Origin: an uncultured Oscillospiraceae bacterium
Lineage (GTDB): Bacteria > Bacillota > Clostridia > Oscillospirales > Ruminococcaceae
Assembly: GCA_934526065.1 (NCBI GenBank)
Contig: CAKSZX010000006.1
Coordinates: forward strand, 1-64,000
Direction of reading: 5' to 3'
DNA: 64,000 bases
Within the stretch, counting starts at the first letter, position 1, and each line of letters starts with the position of its first letter. Below are positions 1 to 6,140 of this stretch, piece by piece. The notes under the pieces were generated by a model. It was not told the origin of the DNA and searched no databases. It saw only the letters and a program-made list of their open reading frames with translations. Both the position numbers and the translations under genes were made by a program.

Positions 1-45
1 AAAGAAGCAGCACACAGCTTTGCAAATAAAGTTGTAAATAACTAA
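1..45 (+). CDS. Tandem 21-aa amphipathic peptide, copy 1 (5' truncated)
   Basis: The last 14 codons and stop of a small gene that begins left of the window. The residues (KEAAHSFANKVVNN) are identical to the ends of the two complete copies that follow at a 107-bp period. The only base difference from copy 2 within this stretch is a synonymous His codon (cac/cat). The start codon would lie about 20 bases before the window, so more copies may exist upstream. Function unknown; see copy 2. Confidence 0.7.
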   Translation, partial: KEAAHSFANKVVNN

Positions 46-86
46 TTGAGTTTAAGATAGAAAATCAAAGAAAGGGGAAAATCAAG

Positions 87-152
87 ATGACAGTTTCAAA
101 GTTCTTCAAAGAAGCAGCACATAGCTTTGCAAATAAAGTTGTAAATAACTAA
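87..152 (+). CDS. Tandem 21-aa amphipathic peptide, copy 2
   Basis: A 21-residue peptide starting MTVSKFFKEA and ending FANKVVNN. AAAGGGG at 71-77 lies 9 bases before the ATG. Compared with copy 3 there are four base changes in 66, all synonymous (Phe6, Ala10, His12, Lys17), so selection appears to act on the peptide and it is very probably translated. Three Lys, one His and one Glu give a net positive charge. Phe6/7, Ala10/11, Phe14 and Val18/19 would line one face of a helix. There is no signal peptide or Cys, and no leader/core split is apparent. Length and character resemble phenol-soluble-modulin-like or leaderless bacteriocin peptides, but that is a resemblance in type only; no family is recognised. 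Confidence 0.75.
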   Translation: MTVSKFFKEAAHSFANKVVNN

Positions 153-193
153 TTGAGTTTAAAATAGAAAATCAAAGAAAGGGGAAAGTCAAA

Positions 194-259
194 ATGACAG
201 TTTCAAAGTTTTTCAAAGAAGCCGCACACAGCTTTGCAAATAAGGTTGTAAATAACTAA
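194..259 (+). CDS. Tandem 21-aa amphipathic peptide, copy 3
   Basis: The last copy of the array, encoding exactly the same 21 residues as copy 2. Its ribosome-binding site AAAGGGG is at 178-184, again 9 bases before the ATG. The 41-base spacer that precedes it differs from the previous spacer at three positions, so gene plus spacer were duplicated together. It is followed after 36 bases by an unrelated 55-residue ORF with its own AAAGGAG, and then by a terminator, so all are probably on one transcript. Function unknown. Confidence 0.75.
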   Translation: MTVSKFFKEAAHSFANKVVNN

Positions 260-295
260 TTAAGAATAAAAAGGAAAAAATCGAAAGGAGCTACG

Positions 296-463
296 ATGGC
301 TGTACAAATGATTATTAAAAATGCCGATACAGAGAAAAAGGTAGTCGGCAAGAAGAATATTATTGACGAAATCAATGGCGTAGAGAGAACCGGCGATTGT
401 GAAACACCACTTTGCAGAAAGCGCGTCGCAGGCTCTAACAACAAGATTTTGTTAATAAAATAA
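296..463 (+). CDS. Hypothetical 55-aa protein with a Cys-x4-Cys pair
   Basis: 55 residues starting MAVQMIIKNADTEKK, with AAAGGAG at 284-290 five bases before the ATG. It has a charged, hydrophilic first half and a short conserved-looking segment GDCETPLCRKR with Cys35 and Cys40. There is no signal peptide or membrane segment. It follows the 21-residue peptide array by 36 bases and is followed by a clear terminator, so it is probably the last gene of that transcript. No family is recognised. It could be a modified-peptide precursor (two Cys four residues apart), an immunity or regulatory partner of the array, or unrelated. Confidence 0.6.
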   Translation: MAVQMIIKNADTEKKVVGKKNIIDEINGVERTGDCETPLCRKRVAGSNNKILLIK

Positions 464-485
464 TGGAAAATAATACCGAATATTG

Positions 486-526
486 AAACAGGATTGAAGT
501 TTGAAGTTCAATCCTGTTTTTGTTTT
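486..526 (+). terminator. Rho-independent terminator of the small-peptide operon
   Basis: A perfect 13-bp stem (486-498 with 507-519) and an 8-base loop, followed by T-rich sequence. It ends the peptide-array transcript 22 bases after the 55-residue ORF. Confidence 0.9.
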
Positions 527-540
527 TAAATAACCTTTTT

Positions 541-690
541 TGTCACGCCTTGGTGTGACAAAATTGGTGTTTAATCAAATTGTTTGTATCAGGTTTTGGA
601 TATAAACAAATATATCTATAAATTTAAATCGTAGGGGCGTTCATTGAACGCCTATGCAAACCGCAGGTTTGCACTGTGCGGTTGCTACAA
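541..690. repeat. Dispersed intergenic repeat, type C
   Basis: This stretch recurs in diverged form at 30808-30965. Shared parts are a small inverted repeat (TGTCACGC...GTGACA), a T-rich middle with AAACAAATATAT, and the segment GTAGGGGCGTTCATTGAACG followed by CCTATGCAAACCGCAGGTTTG. The GGGGCGTTCATTGAACGCC part and the AAACCGCAGGTTTG part are themselves palindromic. The whole 464-976 interval holds no convincing gene; it is filled by this repeat, unmatched AT-rich sequence and the type B repeat at 803-900. Confidence 0.7.
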
Positions 691-802
691 CAACCCTCTG
701 TCACTCGTAAACTCGTGACATCTCCCTTAACAGAGCGAATAAGGTTTACAGTTTATTTGTATTGATATTTTATAGCGGAAAATAAAATTAAATAATCCGC
801 CT

Positions 803-900
803 AATCAATCTCTCAGTCGGCTGTCGCCGACAGCTCTCTTTACCAAAGAGAGCCGAAAAATGCGTATTTATTTGAAATACTGTTTTACAGCAGAAAGGCA
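803..900. repeat. Dispersed double-hairpin repeat, type B
   Basis: Begins AATCAATCTCTCAGTCGGC and contains two stems: GTCGGC/GCCGAC around a 4-base loop, and GCTCTCTTT/AAAGAGAGC around a 3-base loop, followed by GCGTATTTATTTGAAATACTG. Two further copies lie at about 30600-30700 and 31124-31220, where the first stem reads GTCAGC/GCTGAC, a compensated change. Repeats of this layout are common in intergenic regions of gut Clostridia. Confidence 0.75.
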
Positions 901-976
901 TACAAATAAAAACCATCAAAAAAGGAAACGACATTCGTTACAAATTGTCGTTTCCTTATTTTAAAATTATTTGATA

Positions 977-1135
977 TTATTCAGCCGAGAAAGAATCTTT
1001 GCCTACAAAGCACAAAGGACATTCAAAGTCTTCCGGAACATCTTCCCACTTTGTGCCCGGGGCGATACCGCCTTCCGGATAGCCTAATTCTTCGTCATAT
1101 TCCCAGCCGCAAACATCGCAAATATACTTTGCCAT
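977..1135 (-). CDS. Rubredoxin
   Basis: A 52-residue rubredoxin, a small soluble electron carrier with one iron held by four cysteines. Both Cys pairs are visible: CDVCG (Cys6, Cys9) and CPLC (Cys39, Cys42), with the conserved W-E-Y, GIAPGT and DFECPLC features. GGTAA-type Shine-Dalgarno sequence (read as GGAGGTAA) precedes the ATG at 1135. It lies 17 bases downstream of the reverse rubrerythrin in the same direction and is very likely co-transcribed, serving as electron donor for peroxide and oxygen reduction. Length is typical for the family. Confidence 0.95.
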   Translation of the reverse strand: MAKYICDVCGWEYDEELGYPEGGIAPGTKWEDVPEDFECPLCFVGKDSFSAE

Positions 1136-1152
1136 AATTTACCTCCAAAAAA

Positions 1153-1689
1153 TTATTTAAAATATCTGTTAAGCAAGCCCTCAAATGCTTTGCCGTGGCG
1201 GGCTTCGTCTCTTGCCATTTCATGTACAGTGTCGTGAATAGCGTCCAAGCCCAATTCCTTTGCCTTCTTGGCAATAACCATTTTGCCCTCTGTTGCGCCG
1301 TATTCTGCGGCAACTCTTGCTTCAAGGTTTTCTTTTGTTGAAGATGAAAGTACTTCGCCAAGCAATTCGGCAAATTTTGCTGCGTGCTCTGCCTCCTCGT
1401 AAGCTGCCTTTTCATAGTACATACCGATTTCCGGGTAACCTTCTCTGTGGGCAACTCTTGCCATTGCAAGGTACATACCTACTTCGGAACATTCGCCGTT
1501 GAAGTTCTCACGCAAGCCCTGCAAAATTTCTTCGTCAACACCCTTTGCAACACCGAGAATGTGTTCGGCAGCCCAAACTTTTTCGCCGCCTTCTTCTCTT
1601 TCTTTCATTTTTGCTTTGCAGATTGGGCAAATTTCGATAGGTTCATCTGATTCGTAACCGCAAACCGGGCAATAATATTTCTTTGACAT
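1153..1689 (-). CDS. Reverse rubrerythrin (peroxide/oxygen reductase)
   Basis: A 178-residue protein in which the rubredoxin-like iron site comes first (CPVCG at residues 7-10 and CPIC at 21-24) and the ferritin-like four-helix di-iron domain follows (about 45-178). This is the reverse order to classical rubrerythrin. The di-iron ligand motifs EEAEH and DEARH are present. Family role: NADH-dependent reduction of hydrogen peroxide and oxygen through rubredoxin in anaerobic Clostridia. It forms an operon with the downstream rubredoxin. The promoter at 1761-1789 carries a near-perfect PerR box over its -10 region, so induction by peroxide is expected. Confidence 0.93.
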   Translation of the reverse strand: MSKKYYCPVCGYESDEPIEICPICKAKMKEREEGGEKVWAAEHILGVAKGVDEEILQGLRENFNGECSEVGMYLAMARVAHREGYPEIGMYYEKAAYEEAEHAAKFAELLGEVLSSSTKENLEARVAAEYGATEGKMVIAKKAKELGLDAIHDTVHEMARDEARHGKAFEGLLNRYFK

Positions 1690-1760
1690 AATTTTAATCT
1701 CCTTTAAATTATAGTTTTTTAAATCTTTAATCCTCTTGGTCTGTCTGACCTTGTGATTAT

Positions 1761-1789
1761 ATTATAATTATTCTAATTCTAAAAGTCAA
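1761..1789 (-). promoter_or_regulatory. Sigma-A promoter with overlapping PerR box for the rubrerythrin operon
   Basis: Read on the minus strand: -35 TTGACT (1784-1789), 17-base spacer, -10 TATAAT (1761-1766). The 15-base sequence at 1762-1776, TTATAATTATTCTAA on the plus strand, matches the PerR consensus TTATAATNATTATAA at 14 of 15 positions and covers the -10 box, the arrangement expected for repression. No perR gene is in the window. Confidence 0.8.
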
Positions 1790-1833
1790 GAAAAATTTTT
1801 TAGAATGACTTAGAATAAGATGTGAAAATTTTG

Positions 1834-1847
1834 TGTAAGCGCTTGCC
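1834..1847 (+). promoter_or_regulatory. Candidate catabolite-responsive element (CcpA site)
   Basis: TGTAAGCGCTTGCC matches the cre consensus TGWAARCGYTWNCW except for its last base. It sits between the rubrerythrin promoter and purB, so its target is unclear. The 338 bases between rubrerythrin and purB otherwise hold only the two promoters and AT-rich sequence. Confidence 0.35.
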
Positions 1848-1961
1848 TTGCCACATTTTATATTCCAAATGCCGGAAAAGCTATAAATGTATATTAAAGA
1901 AATTGTTTTACTGTCATAAAATATTATCATCAAATTTTTATATATTAGTGCAAAAAATATA

Positions 1962-1990
1962 TTGTAATGAATTTTCCGTTGTGATAAAAT
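1962..1990 (+). promoter_or_regulatory. Putative purB promoter
   Basis: TTGTAA (1962-1967), 17-base spacer, TAAAAT (1985-1990), about 30 bases before the AAGGCGG ribosome-binding site of purB. Confidence 0.5.
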
Positions 1991-2027
1991 TATCCCGTTA
2001 AAAATAAAGTATAAGGCGGTCGGTATT

Positions 2028-3464
2028 ATGGAAAATTATTCGGAATATATATCTCCACTTTCACAAAGGTATCCAAGCAAAGAAATGAAATATCTTTTTA
2101 GCCCGGAGAAAAAGTTTACCACATGGCGCAAACTTTGGATTGCCCTTGCAGAGGCGGAAAAACAACTTGGACTTGACATAACCGACCGGCAGATAAAAGA
2201 ACTTCGTGACAACCGGGAAAATGTAAATTACCGGGAGGCTCAGGCGAGAGAAAAAGTGGTTCGCCATGATGTTATGAGCCATGTTTACGCCTACGGTTTA
2301 CAATGCCCCAATGCAAAGGGAATTATTCACCTTGGTGCCACAAGTTGTTATGTAGGGGACAACACCGACTTGATAATCATGCGTGACGCACTTGTTTTGG
2401 TGAGAAACAAAATCATCAATGTTCTTAAAAATCTTGCGGATTTTGCCCTTAAATATGCGGATATGCCCACTTTGGCATACACTCACTTCCAGGCGGCACA
2501 GCCTACCACCGTGGGTAAGCGTGCTACTCTTTGGGCACATGATTTGCTCCTTGACTTAGAGGATATAGATAATTTAATAGACAGCTTAAAGCTTTTGGGC
2601 TCAAAAGGCACAACCGGCACACAGGCCTCATTTATGGAATTGTTTGACGGCGATGAGGAAAAGTGCCGCAGACTTGATAAAATTATAGCCGAAAAAATGG
2701 GTTTTAAAGCCTGTTATCCGGTTTCCGGCCAAACATATTCAAGAAAAATAGACTTTAAGGTACTGTCGGTTCTCTCCGGCGTGGCACAGTCCGCACATAA
2801 ATTTTCAAACGATATGCGCCTTTTGCAACACCTTAAAGAGATAGAAGAACCCTTTGAAAAATCACAGATAGGTTCTTCCGCCATGGCTTATAAACGCAAC
2901 CCAATGAGATGCGAGAGAATGGCCGCACTTGCAAATTATGTTATCAGCGATTTAAACAACGCCGCCGTTACAAGTTCTACCCAGTGGTTTGAACGCACCC
3001 TTGACGACAGTGCAAACAAGCGTCTTTCCATAAGCGAGGGCTTTTTGGCTGTTGACGGTATTTTGCAGCTTTATATGAATGTAACCGCAAATATGGTTGT
3101 TTATCCGAAAGTTATAGAAAAACACATTATGGCGGAGCTGCCATTTATGGCAACGGAAAATATTATGATGGACGCCGTAAAAGCCGGTGGTGACAGACAG
3201 GAACTCCATGAGAAAATCAGGGTTCATTCAATGGCCGCAGGCGCCGTTGTTAAAAATGAGGGTAAGGAAAACGACCTGCTTGAAAGAATTGCCGCAGATG
3301 AAAGCTTCGGTCTGACTTTGGAACAGCTCAAAGCCAGAATGAAACCGGCGGAATATGTGGGCAGAGCACCTGGGCAGACAAGGGAGTTTGTCCGTGATTA
3401 TCTGAATCCCATATTTGAAGAAAACAAAGATATTCTCGGCCGGCAGGCACAGATAAATGTTTAA
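2028..3464 (+). CDS. purB: Adenylosuccinate lyase
   Basis: 478 residues; catalyses two steps of purine synthesis: cleavage of SAICAR to AICAR, and of adenylosuccinate to AMP plus fumarate. The fumarase/aspartase-superfamily signature GSSAMAYKRNP lies at about residues 282-292, in the flexible catalytic loop. Other conserved parts are HLGATSC and TLAYTHFQAAQPTTVGKR, the latter including the substrate-binding His. Full length for the longer clostridial/eukaryotic-type enzymes. AAGGCGG precedes the start. purA follows 148 bases later in the same direction, so the two enzymes making AMP from IMP are adjacent. Confidence 0.96.
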   Translation: MENYSEYISPLSQRYPSKEMKYLFSPEKKFTTWRKLWIALAEAEKQLGLDITDRQIKELRDNRENVNYREAQAREKVVRHDVMSHVYAYGLQCPNAKGIIHLGATSCYVGDNTDLIIMRDALVLVRNKIINVLKNLADFALKYADMPTLAYTHFQAAQPTTVGKRATLWAHDLLLDLEDIDNLIDSLKLLGSKGTTGTQASFMELFDGDEEKCRRLDKIIAEKMGFKACYPVSGQTYSRKIDFKVLSVLSGVAQSAHKFSNDMRLLQHLKEIEEPFEKSQIGSSAMAYKRNPMRCERMAALANYVISDLNNAAVTSSTQWFERTLDDSANKRLSISEGFLAVDGILQLYMNVTANMVVYPKVIEKHIMAELPFMATENIMMDAVKAGGDRQELHEKIRVHSMAAGAVVKNEGKENDLLERIAADESFGLTLEQLKARMKPAEYVGRAPGQTREFVRDYLNPIFEENKDILGRQAQINV

Positions 3465-3612
3465 TATTGTATAAACTTAAATTTAATATAGATTTTTAAT
3501 AAGTTTATAAGGCGTACGGAAATAAAAACCTGCGCTTAAAACCCACAGAGCTAAGGCAAAAGGATGAATTTTCATCGGATCACCTTAAATCTACTTACAA
3601 AGGAGATTTAAT

Positions 3613-4899
3613 ATGGTAAAAGCTATTGTAGGCGCCAACTGGGGCGACGAAGGTAAAGGTAAAGTAACGGATATGCTTGCGGAAAAAGCAGATGTTATAA
3701 TCCGTTATCAGGGCGGTTTCAATGCCGGCCACACAATCGTAAACAATTACGGCAAGTTCGCATTGCATTTGTTGCCAAGCGGCGTGTTTTACAACCACAC
3801 AACAAGCGTAATCGCAAACGGCGTAGCGCTGGAAATACCGGCATTTATCAGCGAACTTAAAGGTCTTACCGACAAGGGCGTGCCGATGCCGAAGATTTTG
3901 GTTTCGGACAGGGCAAATGTTGTTATGCCTTATCACAAACTTCTTGACCGGTACGAAGAAGAAAGACTTGGCAAAGCCGGCTTCGGTTCAACAAAAAGCG
4001 GTATGGCTCCTTGCTATTCCGACAGATACGCAAAAATCGGTTTCCAGGTAAACGAACTTTTCAATGACGAAACATTGAAAGAGAAAATCCACCGTGTTGC
4101 GGAACTTAAAAATGTTCTTTTGGAAAATCTTTATCACAAACCGCTTATTGACGAAAAAGAACTGTATGATGAAATGGTACGCCAGCGCGAACTTATCAGA
4201 CCTTTTGTTGCAGACACAACGGTATTTTTGCACAATGCCATCAAAGAGGGCAAGAGCCTTTTGCTTGAAGGTCAGCTTGGCGCAATGAGAGATATAGACC
4301 TTGGCATCTACCCGATGACAACATCATCTTCAACATTGGCAGGTTTCGGCGCTTCCGGCGCAGGTATTCCGCCTTATGAAATCAAGCAGATTTACGCCGT
4401 TTCAAAGGCTTACTCATCATGTGTAGGCGCAGGCCCCTTTGTAACGGAACTTTTCGGCGACGAGGGAGATGAACTTCGCAGAAGAGGCGGCGACGGCGGC
4501 GAATACGGCGCAACAACCGGCAGACCTCGCCGTGTGGGCTGGTACGACTGTGTTTCATCACGCTACGGCTGTGCGGTACAGGGCGCTACGGACTGCGTTC
4601 TCTCTGTTCTTGACTGCTTGGGCTATCTTGACGAAATCAAGGTTTGCACCGCTTACGATGTAAACGGCAATATAACAAAGGACTTCCCACACACAACGGA
4701 TTTGTACAATGCAAAACCGGTTTACACAACTCTCAAAGGTTGGAAGTGCGACATCAGAGGCATTAAAAAGTTTGAGGATCTTCCTATTGAGGCTCAGCAG
4801 TATGTTGACTTTATCGAAAAAGAAATTCAGTGTCCTATCACATTGATTTCAAACGGTCCTGCCCGTGAAGATATGATTGAAAGAAAATCAAAACTTTAA
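3613..4899 (+). CDS. purA: Adenylosuccinate synthetase
   Basis: 428 residues; joins IMP and aspartate with GTP hydrolysis to make adenylosuccinate, the substrate of PurB. The N-terminal GTP-binding motif GDEGKGK is at residues 11-17 and NAGHTI with the catalytic His is near residue 41. TGRPRRVGWYD, the late nucleotide-binding region, is also present. Ribosome-binding site AAAGGAG. The 148-base gap from purB contains a small inverted repeat (GATGAA/TTCATC near 3566) but no riboswitch I recognise. A strong terminator follows at 4921. Confidence 0.96.
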   Translation: MVKAIVGANWGDEGKGKVTDMLAEKADVIIRYQGGFNAGHTIVNNYGKFALHLLPSGVFYNHTTSVIANGVALEIPAFISELKGLTDKGVPMPKILVSDRANVVMPYHKLLDRYEEERLGKAGFGSTKSGMAPCYSDRYAKIGFQVNELFNDETLKEKIHRVAELKNVLLENLYHKPLIDEKELYDEMVRQRELIRPFVADTTVFLHNAIKEGKSLLLEGQLGAMRDIDLGIYPMTTSSSTLAGFGASGAGIPPYEIKQIYAVSKAYSSCVGAGPFVTELFGDEGDELRRRGGDGGEYGATTGRPRRVGWYDCVSSRYGCAVQGATDCVLSVLDCLGYLDEIKVCTAYDVNGNITKDFPHTTDLYNAKPVYTTLKGWKCDIRGIKKFEDLPIEAQQYVDFIEKEIQCPITLISNGPAREDMIERKSKL

Positions 4900-4920
4900 T
4901 CTCAGTATAAATTAAAATTT

Positions 4921-4944
4921 GCCCGCCTTTTGGCGGGCATTTTT
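4921..4944 (+). terminator. Terminator after purA
   Basis: GCCCGCC, a TTTT loop, GGCGGGC, then ATTTTT. It lies just before the ribosome-binding site of the next gene. Confidence 0.9.
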
Positions 4945-4957
4945 AGAAAGGTTTTGT

Positions 4958-6028
4958 ATGGCTTTTTTAAGATACCCGGTTTACTATAAAGATTTTAAGT
5001 GCAAAGGCGGCGACTGCACCGACACCTGCTGCCAAAAGTGGGAAATCGACATAGACGAAAAAACCGCCGAAAGATATAAAAAAGAAAAATCCCCCATAGG
5101 GGAGAAAATCCGCAGTGCCATGGAGGAAAACGACGACGGGCGGTATATAAAATTAGATTCAAAGGGGCTTTGCCCCTTGCTTGCGGAAAATGGCCTGTGC
5201 AGTATTATTTTGGAAAAGGGAGAAGATTTTTTGTGCGATATTTGCCGCCTGCACCCAAGATATTTCGGTTGGTATTCCCGCTTTAAGGAGGCCGGTGTGG
5301 GGCTTTGCTGCGAAGCGGCGGCAGAGCTTATACTGAATTGTACCGACTTTGCCCTGTGCCAAGAAAGTTTTATCGACAGCGACAATGAACTTGAATACAC
5401 AAATGACGGCGAAATAGAAGATTTCCTTTTTGAAAAGCGAGAAATCTTGTTAAATGCCGCACAAAAGCGGATAGAAAATAACGAGAACTTACAATCACTT
5501 TTTGATAGGTGTTTAAATTTTGCTCACGAGTTTTTTGACGAGTACACCGATTTGATTTTTTACACCGACCCGGAAACGGCGGACAACAATCAAAATATAG
5601 GCAAGTTTGAAAATATTTATACAGCGGACAACATAAGGCAAATTCGGGAATTTTTCTCCGGCCTTGAAATAGAAAATCTCCGGTGGATGCGATTGATAGA
5701 GGGCGTTTATCAAAATGCCGGAGAAATAAGCGGATATATGGAAAATTTTCACCGGCAAAACCCGTGGGTTAAAGATAAAATAATAAGCCTTTTCGCCTAT
5801 TTTATCTATCGCCACTTTATGAGAGCTTACGACGATGACGATATTTACGCTAAGATAAATTTTGCGGTTTTAAGCCGGGGGTTTATTGACGTAATATCTG
5901 TCTATATGTGGTTGAAAGACGGATGTTTTGAGATAAAAACTTTGGTAAATATCGCAAAATTATACTCCCAAGAAATAGAATACGACATTGATAACACCTA
6001 TCGGGCGGAAAAATTCAATATATTTTAA
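4958..6028 (+). CDS. FliB-like flagellin lysine-N-methylase family protein
   Basis: 356 residues from the ATG at 4958, preceded by AGAAAGG; an in-frame start 39 bases earlier falls inside the purA terminator and is rejected. The N-terminus carries a Cys cluster KCKGGDCTDTCCQKW (Cys15, 20, 24, 25), followed by GLCPLL, GLCSII, FLCDICRLHPRYF and VGLCCEAA. This is the pattern of the FliB/YkgJ CxxCxxCC family, proposed to bind a metal or Fe-S cluster. FliB methylates lysines of flagellin. No flagellar gene is in the window, so the substrate here is open. Flanked by terminators, so it is a single-gene unit. Confidence 0.75.
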   Translation: MAFLRYPVYYKDFKCKGGDCTDTCCQKWEIDIDEKTAERYKKEKSPIGEKIRSAMEENDDGRYIKLDSKGLCPLLAENGLCSIILEKGEDFLCDICRLHPRYFGWYSRFKEAGVGLCCEAAAELILNCTDFALCQESFIDSDNELEYTNDGEIEDFLFEKREILLNAAQKRIENNENLQSLFDRCLNFAHEFFDEYTDLIFYTDPETADNNQNIGKFENIYTADNIRQIREFFSGLEIENLRWMRLIEGVYQNAGEISGYMENFHRQNPWVKDKIISLFAYFIYRHFMRAYDDDDIYAKINFAVLSRGFIDVISVYMWLKDGCFEIKTLVNIAKLYSQEIEYDIDNTYRAEKFNIF

Positions 6029-6038
6029 CCTGTGAAAA

Positions 6039-6068
6039 AAATCGGCAAAGCTGCCGATTTTTATTTTG
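6039..6068 (+). terminator. Terminator after the FliB-like gene
   Basis: AAATCGGCA and TGCCGATTT stem with a 4-base loop, followed by TTTATTTTG. Confidence 0.85.
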
Positions 6069-6140
6069 TTTTGTAACCTTTTAGCCTGTGAGTAATAAAG
6101 CTGCGGATCTGTGCATAAGCATAGATTGGAGGACTTTATT

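Larger units (their letters stand above)
1..259 (+). repeat. Tandem 107-bp repeat carrying the 21-aa peptide gene
   Basis: Two complete units and one partial unit of exactly 107 bases, each a 66-base coding part plus a 41-base spacer with the ribosome-binding site. The array is cut by the left edge of the window. It is a gene amplification, not a CRISPR-type array, since the whole unit including the coding part is repeated. Confidence 0.85.

Noticed and set aside
1..259. CRISPR-like direct repeats
   Set aside because: The 107-bp period includes a complete reading frame with synonymous-only changes and a ribosome-binding site; there are no variable spacers.
1293..1650. Plus-strand frames opposite rubrerythrin, and similar long frames opposite purB, purA, carB and glmS
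   Set aside because: They overlap clearly coding genes on the other strand, lack ribosome-binding sites and show no family features.
3465..3612. Riboswitch between purB and purA
   Set aside because: A small inverted repeat is visible but nothing matches purine, ZTP or other aptamers I know; left as an unassigned leader.
4919..4957. Earlier start of the FliB-like protein
   Set aside because: It would translate the purA terminator hairpin; the ATG at 4958 has a ribosome-binding site.
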